64,000 nt of DNA from Didemnitutus sp041906465 (GTDB lineage Bacteria; Verrucomicrobiota; Verrucomicrobiia; Opitutales; Opitutaceae), in contig JAYRJE010000002.1 in NCBI GenBank assembly GCA_041906465.1, positions 463,748 to 527,747 of the forward strand. Direction: 5' to 3'. Below are positions 42,396 through 52,519 of this stretch, piece by piece. The stretch's first letter is position 1, and each line of letters starts with the position of its first letter. The position numbers and the translations under genes are program-made. The notes beneath the pieces were generated by a model. It searched no databases and was not told the DNA's origin. It worked only from the letters and a program-made list of their open reading frames with translations.

Positions 42396-45300
42396 TCACT
42401 CGTGCGCCAGCCACGCCTCGCGCGCGAGGGCGACGTGGAAGGGCAGCACTTTCAGCGCATCGCGCTCGCGCAGCACGCGCGAGAATGCGGCGGGCGCGAG
42501 CGATTTGCCGCTGCGCTCCTTGGCGAGACAGGTGCGCATCATGCGCGAGAGGCCTTCGACGTCGCCGGCTTTCACGAGATAACCGTCCTGCCGCTGGCCG
42601 ATCAGGTCGACGATGCCGTGCACGTCGGTCGAGACGATCGGCGTCTCGAAGGCCATCGCCTCCATCACGACGCGCGGGAACGACTCCTCGTAGCTCGAGC
42701 ACACGAACATGTCGGCGAGCACGAAGAAATCGAACACCTCGCGCGTCTCCGGCACCTGCGCGAGATTTTTTAGTTCGAGCCGCGCGATGTCGCGGTTGAG
42801 CAAATCGAGGAAGATGCCGGGCCGCGCGCCCACCATCACGAAGCGCACGGACGCAGCGCCGTGGTAGTGATGATTGAAGTGGTCGACGGCGCGGACGAAG
42901 ATGTGCTGGCCCTTGCGCTCGCAGATCGTGCCGATGTTCGCGATGACGATCTCGTCGTCGCGGAAGCCGTGCTTGCGGCGCATTTCCTCGCGCGTGTGGC
43001 GGGAGCGAAACGCGGCGATGTCGTCGAGTTTGATCCAGCTCGGCACGAGGCGGTAGTTGCCGCGATCGGAGTCGGCGTAGTAGCGGCGCGTCGCTTCGCA
43101 GAGAAACAGCGTGCGCGTGGCACCGCCGAGCGCTTCGTGAACCAACGGATGCAGCGACAACTCGAACTTCGGCTCGAAGAACCGAAACACCGACGTGCTC
43201 TCGTGGATGTAGAACAGCGACGGCTTGCCCGCGCGCTTCGCCATCAGCACGCCCCAGAAGCTGACGAGGGTGTTGCACACCACGAGGTCGATGCGGTCCC
43301 AGTCGTCGACGTGATGCGAGAGGTCGAGCAGGCGGGCGTGGAAGGTCTCCTCATCGGGCGACGCGTAGAGTTCGCCCGCGCTCGCGACCAGAATGCGCGC
43401 GCCGAGTTGTTCGTAGGCGCCGCGCAAAGGACCATCCATGCCCGCGAGCACTTCGATTTCGAAGCCCGCTTCGCGCACCATCCACGTGGCGTATTCGAGC
43501 AGGAAGAGCGGTGCGCCCTCGAGGTTGAGGTTGTGCGTGAGCAGCAGCAGGCGGAGTTTGCCCGCGCGGTTGGTGCGGCGATTCACCGCGCCGCGGCACT
43601 GCACGCGCGCGCCGCTGAGCTCGAGCGAGGCGCTGAAAAACTCATCGCGATACAGCGGGTAGCGCCGCAGCCACGCGACGTGTTCGGCCTCGTCGAATGT
43701 CACGCCGCGCGTCGCGCTGCCCCAGTGCATGAGCTTCGCCTGCGGGGTGTAGATGACGCGGTAGCCCTCGGCGACCACGCGCAGGCAATAGTCGACGTCG
43801 TTGTAGGCGACGCCGAACGCTGTCTCGTCGAATCCGCCGAGTTTGCGGTAGAGGTCCGCGCGCGTCAGCAGGCACGCGCCGGTGACGGCGGAGACTTCAC
43901 GCGCGGCGGCGTGCCACGCGACGTCGACTTCGCCCTCCGGCATTTTCGCGAATGGCGTGTCGGCCAGACCGCCGTGCGGACCGACCACGATGCCGGTGTG
44001 ATTGAGCGTCTTGTCCGGGAAAACGAGTTTGGCGCCGACCACGCCGACGTCGGGTTGCGTGAACCAGCCGACCATCTCCTCGAGCCAGCCGCGTTCGAGC
44101 GCGTTGACGTCGTTGTTGAGGTGCAGCACGAGCGGCGTGTCGATGTGCGGCAGCGCGGCGTTGACGAGGCGCGAGTAATTGAACGGCGCGTGCGCGTCCG
44201 GCAGTCGCGCGACCACGCATTGCAGGTCGTTGCGCTGCGTGATGCGCTCGAGGTAGCGCACGGCGTCGGCGTCGCGCGAATGATCGTCGACGATGACGAG
44301 CTTGGCCCAGCGCCAGTCGACGGTCTCGTCGAGGAGTTCGACGCACTCCTGCAGCAGGTGGAGCTTGTCGCGCGTCGGGATGACGATCGTGACGGCGTGG
44401 CGTGAAAGCAGCTTGTCGCTCCAGTGCAGTTGCTGGAACGGCTGCCGACGTAAGTGACCGGCCTCCGGGAGAAACGCGGCGGCTTCGAGCGCGCGGCGGC
44501 GCATGGCGTCGTCGAGCGCGGCGCGCATTTGCTCGTAGATCGGGTCGCGGAGATCGAACTCGCGCGGCGCGCCGGCCCATGCGTGATGGCAGACCAGCGG
44601 CACGTGCGCGACTTGCGCGGCGGTCAACTTGTCGCCGAGGCGCAGCAGCAAGTCATACCAGGGCACGTGCTCGAAGCGGTCGCGGAACGAGCCGAGGGCG
44701 AGAAAGCGATCGTTGCGCACCATGCTGAGCTGGCCGGGAAACAGGCCGGACAGCGCGAACGCCGGACTCCACGCCGGTTTGAAATTCGGCGCGGAGCGCG
44801 CGCCGGCGTCGTCCATGCGGTCCTCGTCGGTGTAGACGAGCTCGAGCGCGGCGTCTGACGTGACGCGCTCGGCGATTTCGAGCAACGCGTCGGGCGCGAG
44901 CCGCGAGTGGCCCGGCAGCAGCGCGAGCCAGTCGCCCGCGGCCTGGTGCGCGGCGGCGTTGATGGCGCGCGGAAAGTCGTTCGCGCCTTTGCACGCGGTG
45001 AACTTGCAGCGAGCGTCGACGAGCGCGGGCGCGGACTCGGCGACGAACCACACTTCCCAACGCGGATAGATTTGCGCGCGGAGCGAATCGGTGAGCGCGG
45101 AGAGTTGCGCGGTGGTGCAGCCGCGGGCATCGATCACGAGCGCGAACTTCGGGCCGCGGGCCAGTTGCGTGGCCGAGGCCGTGAGCGCATCGCGCAGGCG
45201 CGGGGTGAGGCGGTTGGCTTGTTGCCAGGCCAGATACGGGTCGGCGTTGGCCGCCGGCGGCAGCGCGGCGGGCGCGTCGCGCTTGAACAGCCGATACGCC

Positions 45301-46271
45301 GCGGCGAATGCCTGCCAGCGCGCACCGAATTTTCCGAGGCGGATCTGGTGGCGGTCGCACGCCTCCCAGAGCAAGCGGGCGCAGTGGAAAAACTCGCCGC
45401 GGCTAAACGCGGGCAGCGGTTGCTCCCACACGTGGCAGGCCCGCGGATAAAAGCGGCGTGCGAACGCGAGGTGGCGCGTGCCGTCCTCGAGCTCCGCCCA
45501 GAGCTTGATGATCGCGGGGCTCGGCGCGTGCTCGTCGATGTCGAGCATGCCAAAGTATTGCGAGCGGCCGGCGTAGGGATGGCCGGGGAAAAGCTCGGCG
45601 GCCTCCTTGCGCTCGCGGTCGCCGTAATCGAGCTCGTTTTCGACCAGCGGGTGCGTGCTCGCGATGAGGCGTTTGATGCGCTGCGTCTGGTGAATGAGCC
45701 AGCCCTCGACGCGGACCTTGCCGAATTGCGTGCCGCCGACGAGTTCGGGCCGCTCCAGCGCGCCGAAAAACGGCGGGTTGGGCAAGGTGTCGCAGGGCAC
45801 GGCGGCGGCTTCGAGCGCAAGCTGGCTGGCGAGCGGCGCGAGATCGGCGGACGGATCGGCGCGGCGCGCCTGCAGGAGGCGGCGCAATTGGTCCGGCAGC
45901 ACATCGAGGCGGAAGCGTCCGATCGTGTTCTGCCCCTGCTTCACCTTGATCGGCGTGCGCCAGATCTCGACCCAGCGGTGGCCGGCGTCGAGCAGTTCGA
46001 GGCGGATTTCCCTGGCGCTCTTCGGCGGGTTCACGCGCAGCAGAAAACCCGCGTGCGGCAGGCCGGTGTAGCCGCGGTGGCGCCGCTCGACGTGTTCGTG
46101 CGGCAGGCCGAAAATTCCCAAGTGCGGCACGCCATCAATCACCGCGCGGATGTCGGAGAACACCGCGCCGACCTTCGAGAGAAACCAGCCGCTGATCCAC
46201 ACGGGCTCGCCGTGGAAAACCCATTGGGTGGGATCCTCGACGTCGAAGATGTAGGCGGAGTTCTCGTTCAC
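42396..46271 (-). CDS. Multi-domain glycosyltransferase: two N-terminal modules, GT2 (degenerate), GT2, GT4
   Basis: GTG 46271 gives MNENSAYIFDVEDPTQW, aligning with the starts of five paralogues, and 1291 residues. Domains: module 1 (about 8-110, VWISGWFLSKVG, DIRA), module 2 (about 165-275, RVEGWLIHQT, AELEDG), GT2-a (about 372-570), GT2-b (about 626-840, VTIVIPTRD, LNND at 718-721, YNDVDYCLR) and GT4 (about 905-1291, THNLNLEGAPLFLLEYA, FYIHEST, EX7E E1196/E1204 in EESFPRVVME). In GT2-a the usual DHDD metal site reads PGHS (453-456) and VVPAYN reads VIDARG, so that domain is probably inactive. It should be cytoplasmic, building a glycan chain. Confidence 0.88.
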   Translation of the reverse strand: MNENSAYIFDVEDPTQWVFHGEPVWISGWFLSKVGAVFSDIRAVIDGVPHLGIFGLPHEHVERRHRGYTGLPHAGFLLRVNPPKSAREIRLELLDAGHRWVEIWRTPIKVKQGQNTIGRFRLDVLPDQLRRLLQARRADPSADLAPLASQLALEAAAVPCDTLPNPPFFGALERPELVGGTQFGKVRVEGWLIHQTQRIKRLIASTHPLVENELDYGDRERKEAAELFPGHPYAGRSQYFGMLDIDEHAPSPAIIKLWAELEDGTRHLAFARRFYPRACHVWEQPLPAFSRGEFFHCARLLWEACDRHQIRLGKFGARWQAFAAAYRLFKRDAPAALPPAANADPYLAWQQANRLTPRLRDALTASATQLARGPKFALVIDARGCTTAQLSALTDSLRAQIYPRWEVWFVAESAPALVDARCKFTACKGANDFPRAINAAAHQAAGDWLALLPGHSRLAPDALLEIAERVTSDAALELVYTDEDRMDDAGARSAPNFKPAWSPAFALSGLFPGQLSMVRNDRFLALGSFRDRFEHVPWYDLLLRLGDKLTAAQVAHVPLVCHHAWAGAPREFDLRDPIYEQMRAALDDAMRRRALEAAAFLPEAGHLRRQPFQQLHWSDKLLSRHAVTIVIPTRDKLHLLQECVELLDETVDWRWAKLVIVDDHSRDADAVRYLERITQRNDLQCVVARLPDAHAPFNYSRLVNAALPHIDTPLVLHLNNDVNALERGWLEEMVGWFTQPDVGVVGAKLVFPDKTLNHTGIVVGPHGGLADTPFAKMPEGEVDVAWHAAAREVSAVTGACLLTRADLYRKLGGFDETAFGVAYNDVDYCLRVVAEGYRVIYTPQAKLMHWGSATRGVTFDEAEHVAWLRRYPLYRDEFFSASLELSGARVQCRGAVNRRTNRAGKLRLLLLTHNLNLEGAPLFLLEYATWMVREAGFEIEVLAGMDGPLRGAYEQLGARILVASAGELYASPDEETFHARLLDLSHHVDDWDRIDLVVCNTLVSFWGVLMAKRAGKPSLFYIHESTSVFRFFEPKFELSLHPLVHEALGGATRTLFLCEATRRYYADSDRGNYRLVPSWIKLDDIAAFRSRHTREEMRRKHGFRDDEIVIANIGTICERKGQHIFVRAVDHFNHHYHGAASVRFVMVGARPGIFLDLLNRDIARLELKNLAQVPETREVFDFFVLADMFVCSSYEESFPRVVMEAMAFETPIVSTDVHGIVDLIGQRQDGYLVKAGDVEGLSRMMRTCLAKERSGKSLAPAAFSRVLRERDALKVLPFHVALAREAWLAHE

Positions 46272-46325
46272 GGGCCGGTCGGAAACTAAGGCGGACGCGC
46301 CGGACGAGCGCAAGCCCCGCGGCGC

Positions 46326-48053
46326 TCAGCGCGCGGCGACGGCGCCTTCGAGTGCGGCGACCCAGCGCGGCAGTTGCGTGGCGGGATTGTGCGCCGCATG
46401 GACGACGCGGCGCGCAGCCTCGGCGCGGCGGAGGGCGGCGGCGGGATTCGCGCGCAGATCCAGGATCGCGTGGGCCAGCGCCAGGGGATTGTCCGGCGCG
46501 AAAAAAATCATCTCGCCGTGCGCAAACGTCGCGGCGAGTTGCGGCGTGGGCGTGGTGATTACCGGCACGCCGGACGCCGCTGCGGTGAGCAACGTGCGCA
46601 CCGGGTGATCGCGCCACGCGGGACAGACGACGGCGGCGCACGCGGACGGCGCCGGCTGGGCAAGAATCGAGGAAGAGAAGGCGAGCGCGGCGCGGAACAA
46701 GTCTTCCTCTTCCTCATCGCGCAGGTCGCTGACGATCACCGCCGGCGGCTCGGCGAGATCGGCCAGCGCGCCGAGTAACGTCGCGGCGCCGTGGCGGGCG
46801 AGGCCGCGCACGGGCGCCAGCAGCGGGGCAGAAGAGTCGGGGGTGAACGGCTCGTCGGGTGCGAACCAGATGAGGTTGGCGGGATCGCGGAAAACCGGCA
46901 GCCCGTGTCGAGCCGCGAGCGGAGCGAGCCATTCCGAGGTCGGATCGAACAGCGCGACCGCATCAAGGTGACGCCACCAGATGTCGCGCTCGAGCCGAGC
47001 GAGCGCGGCGGCCCGGGCGATGCTGGTGGCGGCCATGAGCGCGCGGAGGTCGACGAGCTGCACGGCGCTGTCAACCGCTTCGAAGCGTGCCCGCACGGCG
47101 CCGTCCTCAGCGGCGATGACGCGTGCGACCCAGCGGCCGCTTTCGCGCAGGTGACGGGCCACGTCGAGCGCGCGAAGCGTCGCGTCGTCGGGGCGCATGG
47201 TGCGCACGACGATCAGCAATCGACGCGGACGGCCGGACGGCAATGAAGGCAACGTTGCGGGAGCGAGCGCGGGCGTCTCCGTCGGAACAGCCACCGGCGT
47301 CGCGCGCGGGCGGACGCGGCGCGCGAGGGCAAGTTGCACCGCGCCGTCATCGAGTTCGACGTAAACGCGCAGGCATGCGGGAACGAAATGCGTGGCGAAG
47401 AACGGCACGGCGCCACGCACTCGGCCGTGGCGCGCGGCCGGCAGGTGCGGGACTTTCTGGGCAAGGACTTCGTCGGTCAGGCCGCTCGCGAGCACGCTGA
47501 CGGTGCGTCCGTCGAGCGTGGCGAACACGCGCGTGATGCGCTGCTGGTCGTGCACGAACCAGCCGAAAACGGAGAGGGTGCCGTCGCGGGTTTCGGGCTC
47601 GGCGACGGGGTCGTCGAGGTGTCCGTGCAGCGGCAGGTGCGGCACGCGGGTGACGGCGCCGCCGCCGGGGTGGAGAACGAGTTCTCCTTCGGTGCGCGGA
47701 TTGGCGACGCCGTCGGCAGCGACGATGAGTTCGAGCGTCTGCAGCGGCACCCAGTTGCCGCGGGCTTCCTGCGCTTCGAGCGCGACGTGCACCGCGCCAT
47801 CAGGCGCCGAAACGGCGACGATGAACTCGGCCGGCACCCACGCGCGGCTCGGCGCGAAGTGGGCGGCGAGATCGGTGCGCGGCAGGCCGAGCACGCCGAG
47901 GAATACGCCGGCCGTGGTGCGCGCGCGGACATCGATGAAGTCATGGCCGGGTTTGCCGACCACCCAGCCGCGCAGCCAAACGACCGGACCGGCGACGCGC
48001 GTGCCGGGCGCGGGCCACTCGAGGTGGTGGAAGCAGAGCGGCGACTCGGTCAT
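46326..48053 (-). CDS. Modular GT4-like protein with degenerate catalytic domain
   Basis: ATG 48053 overlaps the upstream stop as ATGA and gives 575 residues; the longer upstream frame is not protein-like. Module 1 (about 1-112) has VVWLRGWVVGKPGHDFIDVR; module 2 (about 140-248) has LSVFGWFVHDQQR and YVELDDG. The C-terminal GT-B-like part (about 275-575) lacks the THNLNFEGAP loop and the IHEST segment of its paralogues. At the EX7E site it reads AWRDHPVRTLLTA, so the two Glu are replaced by D482 and T490. Overall GT-B fold hallmarks remain (SGVPVITTPTP). It is probably inactive, or an accessory subunit or binding protein. Confidence 0.8.
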   Translation of the reverse strand: MTESPLCFHHLEWPAPGTRVAGPVVWLRGWVVGKPGHDFIDVRARTTAGVFLGVLGLPRTDLAAHFAPSRAWVPAEFIVAVSAPDGAVHVALEAQEARGNWVPLQTLELIVAADGVANPRTEGELVLHPGGGAVTRVPHLPLHGHLDDPVAEPETRDGTLSVFGWFVHDQQRITRVFATLDGRTVSVLASGLTDEVLAQKVPHLPAARHGRVRGAVPFFATHFVPACLRVYVELDDGAVQLALARRVRPRATPVAVPTETPALAPATLPSLPSGRPRRLLIVVRTMRPDDATLRALDVARHLRESGRWVARVIAAEDGAVRARFEAVDSAVQLVDLRALMAATSIARAAALARLERDIWWRHLDAVALFDPTSEWLAPLAARHGLPVFRDPANLIWFAPDEPFTPDSSAPLLAPVRGLARHGAATLLGALADLAEPPAVIVSDLRDEEEEDLFRAALAFSSSILAQPAPSACAAVVCPAWRDHPVRTLLTAAASGVPVITTPTPQLAATFAHGEMIFFAPDNPLALAHAILDLRANPAAALRRAEAARRVVHAAHNPATQLPRWVAALEGAVAAR

Positions 48054-50287
48054 GGATGGACGGCGGCGGCGCGACGCGCGAGTTCGACGTGTTGCGGAAA
48101 GGCGTGCGCTTCTCCGAACCGCGCGACGATGCCGGCGCGGGCGCGTTCGACCCGCGAGGTGTCGTCCGCGAAGTGCGCGGCGAGCGCGGTGCGCAGGGCG
48201 GACGCGAGTTGATCGCGGTCGCCGGGTGGCATCAGCCACGCCTCGTCGGCGCGGAGCATCTCGGCGATGCCGTTGACGTGGGTGGAGACGATCGGCAGGC
48301 GGAACGCGGCGGACTCGAGCAGCACGCGCGGGAAGGATTCCTCGAAACTCGTGCAGACGAAAAGATCCGCGAGCCGGTAGAAGTCGAACACCTCGGCCGT
48401 CTCGCCAAGGAAGAGGACGTTGTCGAGCGACTGGGCGCGCGCCTCCTGTTTCAGGGCTTCGAGGTAGGGTCCGGGACGCGAGCCGACCATCACGAACTGG
48501 ATGCGCCGGTCGGGATACGTTGCGCGGAGTTCGTCGCGGAGCAACGCGGCGGCGCGAAGAAAAACGTGCTGGCCTTTGCGTTCGCAGAGCGAGCCGATGT
48601 TGACGAGGAGCGTGGCGGCGGGATCGAGGCCGTGCTTGCGGCGGAGCGCGGCGCGGTCCGTGTGCGCGGCGGTGAAGGCGTCGATGCGTCCGACGTCGAT
48701 CCAGCTGGGCAGGAGCGCCGTGTTGCCGGTGTCGAGATGTGCGTGGACGCGGCGCGTTGAGTCGGACGTGTAGACCACGCGCGTGGCGCGGCGGAACGCC
48801 TCTTCGATTTCGGGAAACAGCGCGGGCGCGACGATCGGCTCGAAGAAACGGCGGACGGGCGTGCTCTCGTGCACGTAGAGCAGCGTCGGCTTGCCGGCGG
48901 CGCGCGCGAGGTGAGCGGCCCAGAACGCGACCATCGTGTTCGGGATGACGAGGTCGAAGGCGTGCCAGTCGATCGCGGAGCCGGCGCGCGTGAGTTCGCG
49001 GCGGAAGGCCGCGGCATCGGTGGCGGCGAGCGCGGTGGACACGTCGAGCACGCGGACGCGCAGGCCGGCTTGCTCGAAGGCGCGACGCAGCGGACCTTCG
49101 CTGGGCGAGATGACTTCCACGGTCGTTTGCGGCTGCGCGGCGAGGTGGCGGGCGAGCTCGAAGATGAACCACGGCGCGCCCTCGAAGTTGAGGTTGTGCG
49201 TGACGACGAGCACACGCAGCGGACCGATCTTCGCGACGGGCAGATCGGTGGCGGCGGCGATGCGGGTGGCGGCGGGCGGCGGCGCTTCGGCGGTGTAAGC
49301 GGTCCAGGCGTCGCGCACGGCGGCGAGTTGCGCGCGGGCGGTGCCGGACGGGACGCCGAGCGCGTGCGCGGCGGAGCGCAAGGCCCAGACGGCCTGCGCG
49401 AAGGCGCGGCGCGAACGTGTGGGCAGCGTGGTTTCGGCGCCGGCGATGACGCGCGGCTCGAAGCGGCGGGCGAAGACGAGATGCTTTTCGCCGTTGTCGA
49501 GTTCAGCGAACACGCGCAGCAGCGCCGGTGTGGGCACGTGCGCGGGGAGTTCGGCGTGGCCGAGGAATTGCGACGTCTCGCGGCCGGGCAGATCGGCGAA
49601 GACGGCGTCGATGCCCTCGCGCGGCAGACCGTGCAGCAGCGTGAATTCCTGCTCGGGATCGACGAGTGCGGTCAGACGCACAATACGAGCCGTGCGATGG
49701 GCGAGCCAGCCGCTGATTGAAAGCCGGCCGTAGCGCAGGCGGCCGGTCTCTTTGGGCTCTTCGAGTGCGCCGTGGAAGGGCGGGTTGGGCAGCGATTCGA
49801 GTGGCTCCGCGAGGCGGCGTGCGAGTGCTTCGTGGGCGAGTCGGTCGAGTGACGCGGTCGGGTGCTCCGCTTGGAGCTTCAGCGTCGCGAGCAGCGTGCG
49901 ATTAAGGTCGGACGCGAGTGTCGCGGGAACGGCTGCGGGCGCGCCGGCGGGATCGACGCTGATCGGTGTGCGGAAGAATTCCGTCCATTCGCCCGCGGCG
50001 TCGCGGGCCTCGAGGCGGAGCGACGCGGCGCCGCGGTGCGGTTGCAGCAAAAAGGAAAAGCCGGCGTAAGGCACGCCGGTGCGGCCGCGCTCGCGTTGTT
50101 CGATTTCGGGTCGCGGCAGCCCATGCAGGCCGAGCACTGGGCGGTGATCGATCCACGCGCGCAGGTCGGCGGGCGCGCGGCCGTTGCGGTCGAGAATCCA
50201 TCCCGCGATCCACGACGCGCCGGCGGGGAAGCGCCGGTCGGCGGGAAGGATTTCCACGGCAAAACGCCAGCGATCGGAAGCGCTCAT
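48050..50287 (-). CDS. Modular GT4 glycosyltransferase with two N-terminal beta modules
   Basis: ATG 50287 gives MSASDRWRFAVEILPAD and 745 residues. Module 1 spans about 5-110 (SWIAGWILDRNG, DLRAWID, GLPRPEIEQR), module 2 about 172-275 (GALEEPKE, LSISGWLAHRT, FAELDNGEKHL). The GT4 domain runs from about 356, with VVTHNLNFEGAPWFIFELA, LLYVHESTPVRRFF and EX7E at E650/E658 (EESFPRVLLE), then VSTHVNGIAEML. Catalytic residues look intact. It is coupled to the degenerate paralogue downstream (ATGA overlap) and is divergent from the GT-C gene at 50410. Confidence 0.9.
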   Translation of the reverse strand: MSASDRWRFAVEILPADRRFPAGASWIAGWILDRNGRAPADLRAWIDHRPVLGLHGLPRPEIEQRERGRTGVPYAGFSFLLQPHRGAASLRLEARDAAGEWTEFFRTPISVDPAGAPAAVPATLASDLNRTLLATLKLQAEHPTASLDRLAHEALARRLAEPLESLPNPPFHGALEEPKETGRLRYGRLSISGWLAHRTARIVRLTALVDPEQEFTLLHGLPREGIDAVFADLPGRETSQFLGHAELPAHVPTPALLRVFAELDNGEKHLVFARRFEPRVIAGAETTLPTRSRRAFAQAVWALRSAAHALGVPSGTARAQLAAVRDAWTAYTAEAPPPAATRIAAATDLPVAKIGPLRVLVVTHNLNFEGAPWFIFELARHLAAQPQTTVEVISPSEGPLRRAFEQAGLRVRVLDVSTALAATDAAAFRRELTRAGSAIDWHAFDLVIPNTMVAFWAAHLARAAGKPTLLYVHESTPVRRFFEPIVAPALFPEIEEAFRRATRVVYTSDSTRRVHAHLDTGNTALLPSWIDVGRIDAFTAAHTDRAALRRKHGLDPAATLLVNIGSLCERKGQHVFLRAAALLRDELRATYPDRRIQFVMVGSRPGPYLEALKQEARAQSLDNVLFLGETAEVFDFYRLADLFVCTSFEESFPRVLLESAAFRLPIVSTHVNGIAEMLRADEAWLMPPGDRDQLASALRTALAAHFADDTSRVERARAGIVARFGEAHAFPQHVELARRAAAVHP

Positions 50288-50409
50288 GGTTGGGCGGGCC
50301 GGGGCGTTGAGGCGGACATGCGAGGTCGGGTGACGTTTGGGCGCGGGTCGGGGGAGGTCAACCATGCGCTCCGGCGCGAGCTTGCCAAGCGTGCGGCGGC
50401 TCGCACACG

Positions 50410-52512
50410 GTGAGCGCAGTGGCCTCAACGGATTCCGTTTCAACGCCGGCGCGCAACGAGCGCTGGTTTGCACTGATCGTGCTGGTGCTCGCGCTGGGAT
50501 TCAGCGCGTGGACGACGACGGTCGGCTGGGCGGACAAGGCGCTGCCGGGCGTGGAATTCCGGCAGGCGCAGACGGCGCTCTCGGTGCTTTTCATCAAACG
50601 GGAGAATAATTTCTCGCTCGCTTATCCGACGCCGGTGCTGGGGAAGCCATGGTCCGTGCCGATGGAATTTCCGCTCTACCAGTGGACGGTGGTCGTCACG
50701 AGCAAGGTGACGGGGTGGGGCATCACGAAGGCGGGGCGCGCGGTGAGCATCGCGTGTTTTTATCTGACCTTGCCGGCGGTGTGGCTGCTGCTGGCGTGGT
50801 GGCGCGTGTCGCCGGCGCGGCGTGCGGTGGTGCTGGCGCTGTTCCTCACGTCGCCGCTGCTGTTGTTCTACGCGCGGTCGTTTCTGATCGAGACGATGGC
50901 GCTGATGTTTGCGGCATGGTTTGGTGTGGCGTATCTGCGCGCGGTGGCGGAGCGGAGCGCCGGCTGGCTGGCGGTGGCGGCGGTGGCCGGCGCGGGTGCG
51001 GGCATGGTGAAGATCACGACGTTGATGCTGCAACTCGTGCCGCTGATCGGGTGGAGCGTCTGGCGCCTGTGGCGCGAGCGCGCGCGGTGGCGGAGCGAGA
51101 TGGCATGGATGGCCGCGGCCGTCGTGGTGCCCGGGATCGCGAGCCTGTGGTGGACGGCGCAGGCGGATGCGATCAAGGCGCTGAATCCGCAGGCGCAGTT
51201 CCTCTCGTCGGAGAATTTGCTCGGGTTCAACCTCGGCACGGCGCGCACGCGTTTTTCGGCGGAGATGTGGGCGATGAAGTGGCGCATCCTGCGTGATGAA
51301 ATCACGGCGTTGCCGGCATTCGCGGCGCTGGCGTTGCTTGCGGTCGTCGCGGGGCGTCGCGGCCTGGCGGCGCTCGGGTGCCTGGCGGTGTTTCTCGTGG
51401 CGCTGGAGATTTTCCCCGAGCTCTACGCTTACCACGACTATTACTACGTCGCGAATGTCGGCTGGCTGCTGCTCGCCGCGGGCTTGGTGCTGGTGGGTCT
51501 GCTCGAGCGGGCGCGCTGGCCGATCGCGGCGTGGGCGGTGGTGGTCGTGCTCAGTGCGCAGGCCGCGATGTATGTGCAGCATTATTATCCGGTGCAGCGC
51601 GCGGGGGGGGCGGGCGGCAACTCGCTGAGCATCGCCCTGAGCGCCGCAACCCATGCCGACGATGTCGTCGTGATCGCGGGGCAGGACTGGAATTCGATGA
51701 CGGCCTACTACGCGCAGCGGCGCGCGCTGATGTTGCGCGCGCCGGTGATGCAACGACCCGCGGAAGGCCGGGCGGCGATCGATGCGCTGGCCGGAGAGCC
51801 CATCGGGGCGCTGATCGTGCCGCGCGGCGATGCGAGCGCGGGATGGCTGATCGACTATCTGGCGGCGCGCGGTCTTGATCCGCACCCCGTGTTCCATTGG
51901 CAGGGTTTCTCGATCTATTTCCCGCGCGACCGCATGGAGTGGGTGATGATCGAGCTGGGCAAACGCCTGGCGGTGGAAGTCGAGTTGGCGGACGGACGCG
52001 CGTGGCCGGTCGGCGATACCGGCGGGACGGATAATTTTGCGAATCGCTGGGTGAACACGGCCGAAATGCCCGCGCGCTCACGCGGGCTGTTCGATGGCAT
52101 GACGCCGCGGCCGGTGCGGTTCTTCGCGCAGTTTGGCGTGACGATGGAGCGTGCGGGCGGCCACATGGACCTGGGCGTGCATCCGGAATCGCGACTGATC
52201 TTCGCGTTGCCCGCCGGCAAGCACACGCTCCACACGAAGGTGTTCTTCCTGCCGGACGCGTTCAGTCCGGCGCTGCCGCTCGAATTGCGCACTGACGGCG
52301 TGCAGGTGATGCTGCGCACGGCGGACGGGCAGCGGACGTTTTTCGATCACGTGGTCGATCCGAATGCGCGGCCCGCGGCCCGCAACCGGCTGGCGCTGCA
52401 CATCCCGTTTGAACTCACCGCGCCGGGTGAAGTGGAGCTCTACGTCGGACCAGGTCCGCGGGGCAGTTTGCTGCGCGACTGGTTCTGGCTCGATCGCGTG
52501 GTGATCGAGTGA
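50410..52512 (+). CDS. GT-C membrane glycosyltransferase (EFRQxQTA group) with C-terminal module
   Basis: GTG 50410 gives 700 residues; GTG 50419 is an alternative. The first external loop has LPGVEFRQAQTALSVLF (E49), then NNFSLAYPTPVLGKPW and PMEFPLYQWTVV. These are nearly repeated in the broken gene at 63303 and, more distantly, in the gene at 54872. YARSFLIETMAL follows in a later loop, and about ten helices are visible. The end (596-700) is the accessory module: RTDGVQVML, VVDPNARPAARN and LRDWFWLDRVVIE. It converges with the GT4 gene at 52520 with only 7 bases between stops. Confidence 0.85.
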   Translation: MSAVASTDSVSTPARNERWFALIVLVLALGFSAWTTTVGWADKALPGVEFRQAQTALSVLFIKRENNFSLAYPTPVLGKPWSVPMEFPLYQWTVVVTSKVTGWGITKAGRAVSIACFYLTLPAVWLLLAWWRVSPARRAVVLALFLTSPLLLFYARSFLIETMALMFAAWFGVAYLRAVAERSAGWLAVAAVAGAGAGMVKITTLMLQLVPLIGWSVWRLWRERARWRSEMAWMAAAVVVPGIASLWWTAQADAIKALNPQAQFLSSENLLGFNLGTARTRFSAEMWAMKWRILRDEITALPAFAALALLAVVAGRRGLAALGCLAVFLVALEIFPELYAYHDYYYVANVGWLLLAAGLVLVGLLERARWPIAAWAVVVVLSAQAAMYVQHYYPVQRAGGAGGNSLSIALSAATHADDVVVIAGQDWNSMTAYYAQRRALMLRAPVMQRPAEGRAAIDALAGEPIGALIVPRGDASAGWLIDYLAARGLDPHPVFHWQGFSIYFPRDRMEWVMIELGKRLAVEVELADGRAWPVGDTGGTDNFANRWVNTAEMPARSRGLFDGMTPRPVRFFAQFGVTMERAGGHMDLGVHPESRLIFALPAGKHTLHTKVFFLPDAFSPALPLELRTDGVQVMLRTADGQRTFFDHVVDPNARPAARNRLALHIPFELTAPGEVELYVGPGPRGSLLRDWFWLDRVVIE

Positions 52513-52519
52513 GGTGGGG

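Noticed and set aside
48054..49172. Extension of the gene at 46326-48053 upstream to 49172
   Set aside because: It would lie in another frame of the neighbouring GT4 gene, and is Arg/Ala-rich. ATG 48053 gives the conserved module 1 start.
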